Part shown: positions 1 to 11,937 of the stretch, in pieces
Layout of the letters: every line of letters starts with the position of its first letter
How positions within the stretch are numbered: the first letter of the stretch is position 1
Source: Petrolisthes cinctipes
Lineage: Eukaryota > Arthropoda > Malacostraca > Decapoda > Porcellanidae
Direction of reading: 5' to 3'
Assembly: GCA_033782935.1 (NCBI GenBank)
Contig: JAWQEG010000279.1
Coordinates: forward strand, 1,884,001 to 1,948,000
Length of the DNA: 64,000 nt
Program-made: the position numbers and the translations under genes
Notes under the pieces: generated by a model
What the model saw: only the letters and a program-made list of their open reading frames with translations
Told to the model about the DNA's origin: nothing
The model's database searches: none

Positions 1-1133
1 CCTTCTGGGACCTCTAAATATCGAATTTTCGGGTGTTTTGGGACTAAATTTGAGATATCGATTTTTTGGCACCTAAAATGTCGATTTTTAGCATGTTTTT
101 AGCCTATATTTTGAAAATATTCTAGCACTGTGTAGGCATGTAAAGATTGCTTCTGGGACCCCAAAATATTGAATTTTCGGGCGTTTTGAGCCTGAATTTG
201 AGATATAAACGGGTACAGAAGATACAAGCACATATTGACTTTGGGCATCTAAAATATCGATTTTCAGCATGTTTTGGGCCTGTATTTTGAAAATACTCTA
301 ACACTGAGTAGGCATTTACAGATTGCTTCTGGGACCCCAAAATATTGAATTTTCTGGTGTTTTGAGCCTGAATTTGAGATATAAACGGGTACAGAAGATA
401 CATGCACATATTGACTTTGGGCACCAAAAATATCGATTTTCAGCATGTTTTTGGCCTGTATTTTGAAAATACTCTAACACGGAGTAGGCATGTACAGATC
501 GCTTCTGGGACCCCAAAATATCGAATTTTCGGGTGTTTAGGGCCAGAATTTGAGATATAAACGGGTACGGAAGATGCATGCACATATCGACTTTTGGGCA
601 CCTAAAAGATCGATTTTCAGTATGTTTTTGGCCTGTATTTTAAAAATACTCTAACACAGTGTAGGCATGTACAAATACCTTCTGGGACCTCTAAATATCG
701 AATTTTCGGGTGTTTTGGGACTAAATTTGAGATATCGATTTTTTGGCACCTAAAATATCGATTTTCAGCATGTTTTGGGCCTGAATTTTAAAAATACTCT
801 AACACGGAGTAGGCATGTACAGATCGTTTCTGGGACCCCAAAATATCGAATTTTCGGGTGTTTAGGGCCAGAATTTGAGATATAAACGGGTACAGAAGAT
901 GCATGCACATATCGACTTTTGGGCACCTAAAAGATCGATTTTCAGTATGTTTTTGGCATGTATTTTGAAAATACTCTAACACGGAGTAGGCATGTACAGA
1001 TCGCTTCTGGGACCCCTAAATATCGAATTTTCGGGTGTTTTGGGACTGAATTTGAGATATCGATTTTTTGGCACCTAAAAGATCGATTTTTAGCATGATT
1101 TTAGCCTATATTTTGAAAATATTCTAGCACTGA
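1..1133 (+). repeat. Irregular HOR segment with B2-B1 juxtaposition
   Basis: The segment starts inside an A2 monomer. B2 begins at 132 and is followed directly by B1 at 308, skipping C2 and A1. C1 runs 484-660. A chimeric A2/B1 monomer of 148 bp runs 661-808: its 5' part is A2-like and its 3' part ends gggcctgaatttt like B1. C1 follows at 809-985, then an A monomer to 1133. No gene is present. Confidence 0.85.
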
Positions 1134-2530
1134 GTAGGCATGTACACATTGCTTCTGGGACCCCGAAATATTGAATTTTCGGGTGTTTTGAGCCTGAATT
1201 TGAAATATAAACGGGTACAGAAGATACATGCACATATTGACTTTGGGCATCTAAAATATCGATTTTCAGCATGTTTTGGGCCTGTATTTTGAAAATACTC
1301 TAACACTGAGTAGGCATGTACAGATTGCTTCTGGGACCCCAAAATATTGAATTTTCGGGTGTTTTGAGCCTGAATTTGAGATATAAACGGGTACTGAAGA
1401 TGCATGCACATATCGACTTTTGTGCACCTAAAAGATCGATTTTCAGTATGTTTTGAGCATGTATTTTGAAAATACTCTAACACGGAGTAGGCATGTACAG
1501 GCATGGGACCCCTAAATATCGAACTTTCGGGTGTTTTGGGAATGAATTTGAGATATCGACTTTTTGGCACTTAAAAGATCGATTTTTAGCATGTTTTTAG
1601 CCTATATTTTGAAAATATTCTAGCACTGTACAGATTGCTTCTGGGACCCAAAAATATTGAATTTTTGGGTGTTTTGAGCCTGAATTTGAGATATAAACGG
1701 GTACAGAAGATGCATGCACATATCGACTTTTGGGAACCTAAAAGATCGATTTTCAGTATGTTTTTGGCCTGAATTTTGAAAATACTCTAACACTGAGTAG
1801 GCATGTACAGATTGCTTCTGGGACCTCTAAATATCGAATTTTCGGGTGTTTTGGGACTGAATTTGAGATATCGATTTTTTGGCACCTTAAATGTCGATTT
1901 TTAGCATGTTTTCAGCCTATATTTTGAAAATATTCTAGCACTGTGTAGGCATGTACAGATTGCTTATGGGACCCCAAAATATTGAATTTTCGGGTGTTTT
2001 GAGCCTGAATTTGAGATATAAACGGGTACAGAAGATACATGCACATATTGACTTTGGGCATCTAAAATATCGATTTTCAGCATGTTTTGGGCCTGTATTT
2101 TGAAAATACTCTAACACTGAGTAGGCATGTACAGATTGCTTCTGGGACCCCAAAATATTGAATTTTCGGGTGTTTTGAGCCTGAATTTGAGATATAAACG
2201 GGTACTGAAGATGCATGCACATATCGACTTTTGTGCACCTAAAAGATCGATTTTCAGTATGTTTTGAGCATGTATTTTGAAAATACTCTAACACGGAGTA
2301 GGCATGTACAGATCGCTTCTGGGACCCCTAAATATCGAATTTTCGGGTGTTTTGGAACTGCATTTGAGATATCGACTTTTTGGCACCTAAAAGATCAATT
2401 TTTAGCATGTTTTTAGCCTATATTTTGAAAATATTCTAGCACTGAGTAGGCATGTACAGATTGCTTCTGGGACCCCAAAATATTGAATTTTCGGGTGTTT
2501 TGAGCCTGAATTTGAGATATAAACGAATAC
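1100..2530 (+). repeat. Duplicated block, copy 1 (2458-bp spacing)
   Basis: This block matches about 3560-4990 at a constant offset of 2458 bp. Two private deletions confirm the match. One is gtacaggcatgggacccc, where the usual atcgcttct is missing (1496 and 3954). The other is attctagcactgtacagatt, where the gtgtaggcat repeat start is missing (1617 and 4075). The copies diverge near 2540/4998. A related deletion, gtacaagcatggg, occurs near 2957, so the first lesion has been copied at least three times. Confidence 0.85.
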
Positions 2531-3560
2531 AGAAGATACATGCACATATCGACTTTTGGGCACCTAAAAGATCGATTTTCAGTATGTTTTTGGCCTGTAT
2601 TTTGAAAATACTCAAACACGGAGTAGGCATGTACAGATACCTTCTGGGACCTCTAAATATCGAATTTTCGGGTGTTTTGGGACTGAATTTGAGATATCGA
2701 TTTTTTGGCACCTAAAATGTCGATTTTTAGCATGTTTTGGGCCTGTATTTTGAAAATACTCTAACACTGAGTAGGCATGTACAGATTGCTTCTGGGACCC
2801 CAAAATATTGAATTTTCGGGTGTTTTGAGCCTGAATTTGAGATATAAACGGGTACTGAAGATGCATGCACATATCGACTTTTGTGCACCTAAAAAATCGA
2901 TTTTCAGTATGTTTTGAGCATGTATTTTGAAAATACTCTAACACGGAGTAGGCATGTACAAGCATGGGACCCCTAAATATCGAATTTTCGGGTGTTTTGG
3001 GACTGAATTTGAGATATCGACTTTTTGGCACCTAAAAGATCGATTTTTAGCATGTTTTTAGCCTATATTTTGAAAATATTCTAGCACTGAGTAGGCATGT
3101 ACAGATTGCTTCTGGGACCCCAAAATATTGAATTTTCGGGGGTTTTGAGCCTGAATTTGAGATATAAACGGGTACAGAAGATACATGCACATATTGACTT
3201 TGGGCACCAAAAATATCGATTTTCAGCATGTTTTGGGCCTGAATTTTGAAATTACTCTAACACGGAATAGGCATGTAGAGATCGCTTCTGGGACCCCAAA
3301 ATATCGAATTTTCGGGTGTTTAGGGCCAGAATTTGAGATATAAACGAGTACAGAAGATGCATGCACATATTGACTTTTGGGCACCTAAAAGATCGATTTT
3401 CAGTATGTTTTGGGCCTGTATTTTGAAAATACTCAAACACGGAGTAGGCATGTACAGATACCTTCTGGGACCTCTAAATATCGAATTTTCGGGTGTTTTG
3501 GGACTGAATTTGAGATATCGATTTTTTGGCACCTAAAATGTCGATTTTTAGCATGTTTTT
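2530..3560 (+). repeat. Mixed HOR segment between the 2458-bp copies
   Basis: This holds C1-like, A2, C2, A1, B1 (start 3091), C1 and A2 monomers, including the third gcatggg deletion near 2962. Individual monomers carry private substitutions such as gggggttttgagcc near 3138. It is satellite only. Confidence 0.8.
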
Positions 3561-4990
3561 AGCCTATATTTTGAAAATATTCTAGCACTGTGTAGGCATG
3601 TACAGATTGCTTCTGGGACCCCGAAATATTGAATTTTCGGGTGTTTTGAGCCTGAATTTGAGATATAAACGGGTACAGAAGATACATGCACATATTGACT
3701 TTGGGCATCTAAAATATCGATTTTCAGCATTTTTTGGGCCTGTATTTTGAAAATACTCTAACACTGAGAAGGCATGTACAGATTGCTTCTGGGACCCCAA
3801 AATATTGAATTTTCGGGTGTTTTGAGCCTGAATTTGAGATATAAACGGGTACTGAAGATGCATGCAAATATCGACTTTTTTGCACCTAAAAAATCGATTT
3901 TCAGTATGTTTTGAGCATGTATTTTGAAAATACTCTAACACGGAGTAGGCATGTACAGGCATGGGACCCCTAAATATCGAATTTTCGGGTGTTTTGGGAC
4001 TGAATTTGAGATATCGACTTTTTGGCACCTAAAAGATCGATTTTTAGCATGTTTTTAGCCTATATTCTGAAAATATTCTAGCACTGTACAGATTGCTTCT
4101 GGGACCCCAAAATATTGAATTTTCGGGTGTTTTGAGCCTGAATTTGAGATATAAACGGGTACAGAAGATGCATGCACATATCGACTTTTGGGCACCTAAA
4201 AGATCGATTTTCAGTATGTTTTGGGCCTGTATTTTGAAAATACTCTAACACGGAGTAGGCATGTACAGATACCTTCTGGGACCTCTAAATATCGAATTTT
4301 CGGGTGTTTTGGGACTGAATTTGAGATATCGATTTTTTGGCACCTAAAATGTCGATTTTTAGCATGTTTTTAGCCTATATTTTGAAAATATTCTAGCACT
4401 GTGTAGGCATGTACAGATTGCTTATGGGACAACAAAATATTGAATTTTCGGGTGTTTTGAGCCTGAATTTGAGATATAAACGGGTACAGAAGATACATGC
4501 ACATATTGACTTTGGGCATCTAAAATATCGATTTTCAGCATGTTTTGGGCCTGTATTTTGAAAATACTCTAACACTGAGTAGGCATGTACAGATTGCTTC
4601 TGGGACCCCAAAATATTGAATTTTAGGGTGTTTTGAGCCTGAATTTGAGATATAAACGGGTACTGAAGATGCATGCACATATCGACTTTTGTGCACCTAA
4701 AAGATCGATTTTCAGTATGTTTTGAGCATGTATTTTGAAAATACTCTAACACGGAGTACGCATGTACAGATCGCTTCTGGGACCCCTAAATATCGAATTT
4801 TCGGGTGTTTTGGGACTGAATTTGAGATATCGACTTTTTGGCACCTAAAAGATAGATTTTTAACATGTTTTTAGCCTATATTTTGAAAATATTCTAGCAC
4901 TGAGTAGGCATGTACAGATTGCTTCTGGGACCCCAAAATATTGAATTTTCGGGTGTTTTGAGCCTTAATATGAGATATAAACAGGTACAG
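3560..4990 (+). repeat. Duplicated block, copy 2 (2458-bp spacing)
   Basis: This is the partner of about 1100-2530. It has the same monomer order and the same two private deletions, plus its own substitutions, for example gggacaacaaaat near 4427 and gagtacgcatg near 4756. These show that the copies have diverged slightly since duplication. Confidence 0.85.
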
Positions 4991-6640
4991 AAGATACATG
5001 CACATATTGACTTTGGGCACCAAAAATATCGATTTTCAGCATGTTTTGGGCCTGTATTTTGAAAATACTCTAACACTGAGTAGGCATGTACAGATCGCTT
5101 CTGGGACCCCAAAATATCGAATTTTAAGATACATGCACATATTGACTTTGGGCATCTAAAATATCGATTTTCAGCATGTTTTGGGCCTGTATTTTGAAAA
5201 TACTCTAACACTGAGTAGGCATGTACAGATTGCTTCTGGGACCCCAAAATATTGGATTTTCGGGTGTTTTGAGCCTGAATTTGAGATATAAACGGGTACT
5301 GAAGATGCATGCACATATTGACTTTTGTGCACCTAAAAGATCGATTTTCAGCATGTTTTGGGCCTGTATTTTGAAAATACTCTAACACGGAGTAGACATG
5401 TACAGATCGCTTCTGGGACCCCAAAATATCGAATTTTCGGGTGTTTAGGGCCAGAATTTGAGATATAAACGGGTACAGAAGATGCATGCACATATCGACT
5501 CTTGGGCACCTAAAAGATCGATTTTCAGTATGTTTTTGGCCTGTATTTTGAAAATACTCTAACACGGAGTAGGCATGTACAGATACATTCTGGGACCTCT
5601 AAATATCGAATTTTCGGGTGTTAAGGGACTGAATTTGAGATATCGATCTTTTGGCACCTAAAATGTCGATTTTTAGCATGTTTTTAGCCTATATTTTGAA
5701 AATATTCTAGCACTGTGTAGGCATGTACAGATTGCTTCTGGGATCCCAAAATATTGAATTTTCGGGAATTTTGAGCCTGAATTTGAGATATAAACGGGTA
5801 CAGAAGTTACATGCACATATTGACTTTGGGCATCTAAAATATCGATTTTCAGCATGTTTTGGGCCTGTATTTTGAAAATATTCTAACAAGGAGTAGGCAT
5901 GTACAGATCGCTTCTGGGACCCCAAAATATCGAATTTTCGGGTGTTTAGGGCCAGAATTTGAGATATAAACGGGTACAGAAGATGCATGCACATATCGAC
6001 TTTTTGGCACCTAAAATGTCGATTTTTAGCATGTTTTTAGCCTATATTTTGAAAATATTCTAGCACTGTGTAGGCATGTACAGATTGCTTCTGGGACCCC
6101 AAAATATTGAATTTTCGGGTGTTTTCATATTTTCGGGTGTTTTGGGACTGAATTTGAGATATCGACTTTTTGGCACATAAAAGATCGATTTTTAGCATGT
6201 TTTTAGCCTATATTTTGAAAATATTCTAGCACTGAGTAGGCATGTACAGATTGCTTCTGGGACCCCAAAATATTGAATTTTCGGGTGTTTTGAGCCTGAA
6301 TTTAAGATATAAACGGGTACAGAAAATACATGCACATATTGACTTTGGGCACCAAAAATATCGATTTTCAGCATGTTTTGGGCCTGAATTTTGAAAATAC
6401 TCTAACACGGAGTAGGCATGTACAGATCGCTTCTGGGACCCCAAAATATCGAATTTTCGGGTGTTTAGGGCCAGAATTTGAGATATAAACGGGTACAGAA
6501 GATGCATGCACATATCGACTTTTGGGCACCTAAAAGATCGATTTTCAGTATGTTTTTGGCCTGTATTTTGAAAATACTCTAACACGGAGTAGGCATGTAC
6601 AGATCGTTTTTGGGACCCCTAAATATCGAATTTTCGGGTG
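4990..6640 (+). repeat. Segment with truncated-monomer junctions
   Basis: Two internal truncations break the regular period. Near 5127 a monomer stops at tatcgaattttaagatacat, joining a 5' fragment directly to the B segment agatacatgcac and removing the middle of the monomer. Near 6121-6140 a B monomer stops after gggtgttttcat and joins an A monomer inside the same ttttcgggtgtttt box. The rest is B2, B1 (start 6236), C1 and A monomers. Confidence 0.82.
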
Positions 6641-6999
6641 TTTTGGGACTGAATTTGAGATATCGACTTTTTGGCACCTAAAAGATCGATTTTTAGCATG
6701 TTTTTAGCCTATATTTTGAAAATATTCTAGCACTGAGTAGGCATGTACAGATTGCTTCTGGGACCCCAAAATATTGAATTTTCGGGTGTTTTGAGCCTGA
6801 ATTTGAGATATAAACGGGTACAGAAGATACATGCACATATTGACTTTGAGCACCAAAAATATCGATTTTCAGCATGTTTTGGGCCTGAATTTTGAAAATA
6901 CTCTAACACGGAGTAGGCATATACAGATACCTTCTGGGACCTCTAAATATCGAATTTTCGGGTGTTTTGGGACTGAATTTGAGATATCGATTTTTTGGC

Positions 7000-8217
7000 A
7001 CCTAAAATGTCGATTTTTAGCATGTTTTTAACCTATATTTTGAAAATATTCTAGCACTGTGTAGGCATGTACAGATTGCTTCTGGGACCCCAAAATATTG
7101 AATTTTCGGGTGTTTTGTGCCTGAATTTGAGATATAAACGGGTACTGAAGATGCATGCACATATCTACTTTTGTGTACCTAAAAGATCGATTTTCAGTAT
7201 GTTTTGAGCATGTATTTTGAAAATACTCTAACACGGAGTAGGCATGTACAGATCGCTTCTGGGACCCCTAAATATCGAATTTTCGGGTGTTTTGGGACTG
7301 AATTTGAGATATCGACTTTTTGGCACCTAAAATGTCGATTTTTAGCATGTTTTTAGCCTATATTTTGAAAATATTCTAGCACTGAGTAGGCATGTACAGA
7401 TTGCTTCTGGGACCCCAAAATATTGAATTTTCGGGTGTTTTGAGCCTGAATTTGAGATATAAACGGGTACTGAAGATGCATGCACATATCGACTTTTGGG
7501 CACCTAAAAGTTCGATTTTCAGTATGTTTTGAGCATGTATTTTGAAAATACTCTAACACGGAGTAGGCATGTACAGATCGCTTCTGGGACCCCTAAATAT
7601 CGAATTTTCGGGTGTTTTGGGACTGAATTTGAGATATCGACTTTTTGGCACCTAATATAAACGGGTACAGAAGATGCATGCACATATTGACTTTGGGCAC
7701 CAAAAATATCGATTTTCAGCATGTTTTGGGCATGAATTTTGAAAATACTCTAACACGGAGTAGGCATGTACAGATCGCTTCTGGGACCCCAAAATATCGA
7801 ATTTTCGGGTGTTTAGGGCCAGAATTTGAGATATAAACGGGTACAGAAGATGCATGCACATATCGACTTTTGGGCACCTAAAAGATCGATTTTCAGTATG
7901 TTTTTGGCCTGTATTTTGAAAATACTCTAACACGGAGTAGGCATGTACAGATACTTTTTGGGACCCCTAAATATCGAATTTTCGGGTGTTTTGGGATATC
8001 GATTTTTTGGCACCTAAAAGATCGATTTTTAGCATGTTTTTAGACTATATTTTGAAAATATTCTAGCACTGAGTAGGCATGTACAGATTGCTTCTGGGAC
8101 CCCAAAATATTGAATTTTCGGGTGTTTTGAGCCTGAATTTGAGATATAAACGGGTACAGAAGATACATGCACATATTGACTTTGGGCACCAAAAATATCG
8201 ATTTTCAGCATGTTTTG
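7000..8217 (+). repeat. Duplicated block, copy 1 (2486-bp spacing)
   Basis: This block matches 9486-10703 at offset 2486. Shared rare landmarks are the fused junction ggcacctaatataaacggg (cct at 7651 and 10137) and an 11-bp deletion in gttttgggatatcgat (gatatc at 7995 and 10481). The segment just upstream (6640-7000) matches 9126-9486 only partly: one copy holds A2 and the other a C1/A2 chimera. Confidence 0.87.
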
Positions 8218-9485
8218 GGCCTGAATTTTGAAAATACTCTAACACGGAGTAGGCATGTACAGATCGCTTCTGGGACCCCTAAATATCGAATTTTCGGGTG
8301 TTTTGGGACTGAATTTGAGATATCGACTTTTTGACACCTAAAAGATCGATTTTTATCATGTTTTTAGCCTATATTTTGAAAATATTCTAGCACTGTGTAG
8401 GCATGTACAGATTGCTTCTGGGACCCCAAAATATTGAATTTTCGGGTGTTTTGAGCCTGAATTTGAGATATAAACGGGTACTGAAGATGCATGCCCATAT
8501 CGACTTTTGGGCACCTAAAAGATCGATTTTCAGTATGTTTTTGGCCTGTATTTTGAAAATACTCTAACACGGAGTAGGCATATACAGATACCTTCTGGGA
8601 CCTCTAAATATCGAATTTTCGGGTGTTTTGGGACTGAATTTGAGATATCGACTTTTTGGCACCTAAAATGTCGATTTTTAGCATGTTTTTAGCCTATATT
8701 TTGAAAATATTCTAGCACTGTGTAGGCATGTACAGATTGCTTCTGGGACCCCAAAATATTGAATTTTCGGGTGTTTTGAGCCTGAATTTGAGATATAAAC
8801 GGGTACAGAAGATACATGCACATATTGACTTTGGGCATCTAAAATATCGATTTTCAACATGTTTTGGGCCTGTATTTTGAAAATACTCTAACACTGAGTA
8901 GGCATGTACAGATTGCTTCTGGGACCCCAAAATATTGAATTTTCGGGTGTTTTGAGCCTGAATTTGAGATATAAACGGGTACTGAAGATGCATGCACATA
9001 TCGACTTTTGTGCACCTAAAAGATCGATTTTCAGTATGTTTTGAGCATGTTTTTTGAAAATACTCTAACACGGAGTAGGCATGTACAGATCGCTTCTGGG
9101 ACCCCTAAATATCGAATTTTCGGGTGTTTTGGGACTGAATTTGAGATATCGACTTTTTGGCACCTAAAAGATCGATTTTTAGCATGTTTTTAGCCTATAT
9201 TTTGAAAATATTCTAGCACTGAGTAGGCATGTACAGATTGCTTCTGGGACCCCAAAATATTGAATTTTCGGGTGTTTTGAGCCTGAATTTGAGATATAAA
9301 CGGGTACAGAAGATACATGCACATATTGACTTTGGGCACCAAAAATATCGATTTTCAGCATGTTTTGGGTCTGAATTTTGAAAATACTCTAACACGGAGT
9401 AGGCATGTACAGATCGCTTCTGGGACCCCAAAATATCGAATTTTCGGGTGTTTAGGGCCAGAATTTGAGATATCGATTTTTTGGC
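8218..9485 (+). repeat. HOR segment between the 2486-bp copies
   Basis: This contains C2-like and A monomers, then a regular stretch of B2 (start 8722), C2, A1 and B1 (start 9223). It ends in a C1/A2 chimera near 9400-9500, where gggccagaatttgagatat runs straight into cgattttttggcacc. No gene is seen. Confidence 0.82.
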
Positions 9486-10703
9486 ACCTAAAATGTCGAT
9501 TTTTAGCATGTTTTTAGCCTATATTTTGAAAATATTCTAGCACTGTGTAGGCATGTACAGATTGCTTCTGGGACCCCAAAATATTGAATTTTCGGGTGTT
9601 TTGAGCCTGAATTTGAGATATAAACGGGTACTGAAGATGCATGCACATATCTACTTTTGTGCACCTAAAAGATCGATTTTCAGTATGTTTTGAGCATGTA
9701 TTTTGAAAATACTCTAACATGGAGTAGGCATGTTCAGATCGCTTATGGGACCCCTAAATATCGAATTTTCGTGTGTTTTGGGACTGAATTTGAGATATCG
9801 ACTTTTTGGCACCTAAAAGATCGATTTTTAGCATGTTTTTAGCCTATATTTTGAAAATATTCTAGCACTGAGTAGGCATGTACAGATTGCTTCTGGGACC
9901 CCAAAATATTGAATTTTCGGGGGTTTTGAGCCTGAATTTGAGATATAAACGGGTACTGAAGATGCATGCACATATCGACTTTTGGGCACCTAAAAGATCG
10001 ATTTTCAGTATGTTTTGAGCATGTATTTTGAAAATACTCTAACACGGAGTAGGCATGTACAGATCGCTTCTGGGACCCCTAAATATCGAATTTTCGGGTG
10101 TTTTGGGACTGAATTTGAGATATCGACTTTTTGGCACCTAATATAAACGGGTACAGAAGATACATGCACATATTGACTTTGGGCACCAAAAATATCGATT
10201 TTCAGCATGTTTTGGGCCTGAATTTTGAAAATACTCTAACACGGAGTAGGCATGTACAGATCGCTTCTGGGACCCCAAAATATCGAATTTTCGGGTGTTT
10301 AGGGCCAGAATTTGAGATATAAACGGGTACAGAAGATGCATGCACATATCGAATTTTGGGCACCTAAAAGATCGATTTTCAGTATGTTTTTGGTCTGTAT
10401 TTTGAAAATACTCTAACACGGAGTAGGCATGTACAGATACTTTCTGGGACCCCTAAATATCGAATTTTCGGGTGTTTTGGGATATCGATTTTTTGGCACC
10501 TAAAAGATCGATTTTTAGCATGTTTTTAGACTATATTTTGAAAATATTCTAGCACTTAGTAGGCATGTACAGATTGCTTCTGGGACCCCAAAATATTGAA
10601 TTTTCGGGTGTTTTGAGCCTGAATTTGAGATATAAACGGGTACAGAAGATACATGCACATATTGACTTTGGGCACCAAAAATATCGATTTTCAGCATGTT
10701 TTG
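9486..10703 (+). repeat. Duplicated block, copy 2 (2486-bp spacing)
   Basis: This is the partner of 7000-8217. It ends at 10703, where gcatgttttgagatatcgac shows a deletion joining a B1 tail to the A1 gagatat box and removing about a hundred bases relative to its partner. The fused junction at 10137 is also found about 30 kb away at 40123 and 43466. Confidence 0.87.
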
Positions 10704-11288
10704 AGATATCGACTTTTTGGCACCTAAAAGATCGATTTTTAGCATGTTTTTAGCCTATATTTTGAAAATATTCTAGCACTGAGTAGGCATGTACAGATTG
10801 CTTCTGGGACCGCAAAATATTGAATTTTCGGGTGTTTTAATATTTTCGGGTGTTTTGGGACTGAATTTGAGATATCGACTTTTTGGCACCTAAAAGATCG
10901 ATTTTTAGCATGTTTTTAGCCTATATTTTGAAAATATTCTAGCACTGAGTAGGCATGTACAGATTGCTTCTGTCACCCCAAAATATTGAATTTTCGGGTG
11001 TTTTGAGCCGGAATTTGAGATATAAACGGGTACAGAAGATACATGCACATATTGACTTTGGGCACCAAAAATATCGATTTTCAGCATGTTTTGGGCCTGA
11101 ATTTTGAAAATACTCTAACACGGATCGCTTCTGGGACCCCCCAAAATATCGAATTTTCGGGTGTTTAGGGCCAGAATTTGAGATATAAACGGGTACAGAA
11201 GATGCATGCACATATCGACTTTTGGGCACCTAAATGATCGATTTTCAGTATGTTTTAGGCCTGTATTTTGAAAATACTCTAACACGGA
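10704..11288 (+). repeat. Truncated B plus A1-B1-C1 segment
   Basis: A short B fragment ends in gggtgttttaatattttcgg (near 10831-10850) and joins an A1 monomer inside the shared tttcgggtgtttt box. B1 (start 10949) and a shortened C1, missing the gtaggcatgtaca start near 11123, follow. The same truncation form occurs near 6126, 40938 and 44279. Confidence 0.82.
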
Positions 11289-11436
11289 GTAGGCATGCAC
11301 AGATACCTTCTGGGACCTCTAGATATAGAATTTTCGGGTGTTTTGGGACTGAATTTGAGATATCGATTTTTTGGCACCTAAAATGTCGATTTTTAGCATG
11401 TTTTTGGCCTATATTTTGAAAATATTCTAGCACTGT
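11289..11436 (+). repeat. Monomer A2 (148 bp), reference copy
   Basis: A short-type monomer. Diagnostic sites are acagataccttctggg, gggacctcta, ttttgggactgaatttg, gatatcgattttttggcacc, cctaaaatgtcg and the tail attctagcactgtgtagg. It lacks the 29-bp segment with aaacgggtacagaag present in B and C. This copy carries agatatagaa where most A2 copies read aaatatcgaa. A2 normally precedes B2. Confidence 0.92.
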
Positions 11437-11612
11437 GTAGGCATGTACAGATTGCTTCTGGGACCCCAAAATATTGAATTTTCGGGTGTTTTGAGCCTGA
11501 ATTTGAGATATAAACGGGTACAGAAGATACATGCCCATATTGACTTTGGGCATCTAAAATATCGATTTTCAGCATGTTTTGGGCCTGTATTTTGAAAATA
11601 CTCTAACACTGA
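11437..11612 (+). repeat. Monomer B2 (176 bp), reference copy
   Basis: A long-type monomer. Its 5' half carries TpG forms (acagattgcttctggg, atattgaatt) and ttttgagcctgaatttg. Its 3' half has aaacgggtacagaagatac, catattgactttgggcatc and the tail ctctaacactgagtagg. The gggcatct form separates B2 from B1. It contains the segment missing from A monomers. Confidence 0.92.
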
Positions 11613-11789
11613 GTAGGCATGTACAGATTGCTTCTGGGACCCCAAAATATTGAATTTACGGGTGTTTTGAGCCTGAATTTGAGATATAAACGGGTACTGA
11701 AGATGCATGCACATATCGAATTTTGTGCACCTAAAAGATCGATTTTCAGTATGTTTTGAGCATGTATTTTGAAAATACTCTAACACGGA
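11613..11789 (+). repeat. Monomer C2 (177 bp), reference copy
   Basis: A long-type monomer. Its 5' half matches B (acagattgc, atattgaatt, ttttgagcctg) and its 3' half is C-like with private sites: gggtactgaagatgc, tttgtgcacc and gttttgagcatgtatttt. The tail is ctctaacacggagtagg. It looks like a B/C mosaic with later private changes. In the regular HOR it sits between B2 and A1. Confidence 0.9.
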
Positions 11790-11937
11790 GTAGGCATGTA
11801 CAGATCGCTTCTGGGACCCCTAAATATCGAATTTTCGGGTGTTTTGGGACTGAATTTGAGATATCGACTTTTTGGCACCTAAAAGATCGATTTTTAGCAT
11901 GTTTTTAGCCTATATTTTGAAAATATTCTAGCACTGA
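11790..11937 (+). repeat. Monomer A1 (148 bp), reference copy
   Basis: A short-type monomer. Diagnostic sites are acagatcgcttctggg, gggacccctaaatatcg, ttttgggactgaatttg, gatatcgactttttggcacc, cctaaaagatcg and the tail attctagcactgagtagg. It lines up with C1 across its whole length except for a clean 29-bp gap located at gagatat/cgac. It normally precedes B1. Confidence 0.92.

Noticed and set aside
2959..2965. Deletion gtacaagcatggg as an independent event from those at 1496 and 3954
   Set aside because: The breakpoints and context agree apart from one base, so copying of one lesion is simpler than three separate deletions.
4894..5565. Minus-strand frame of 223 codons as a protein-coding gene
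   Set aside because: The peptide is made of the same motif repeated from satellite monomers, overlapping frames are also open, and there is no promoter, intron or conserved domain.
6831..7031. Plus-strand frames of 61-74 codons as genes
   Set aside because: They are translations of the same monomers on the opposite strand, cut and extended by satellite indels, with no independent support.
11460..11480. TATA-like atataaacggg as a promoter in each long monomer
   Set aside because: It is simply part of the repeat, present hundreds of times, with no transcription evidence or downstream gene.
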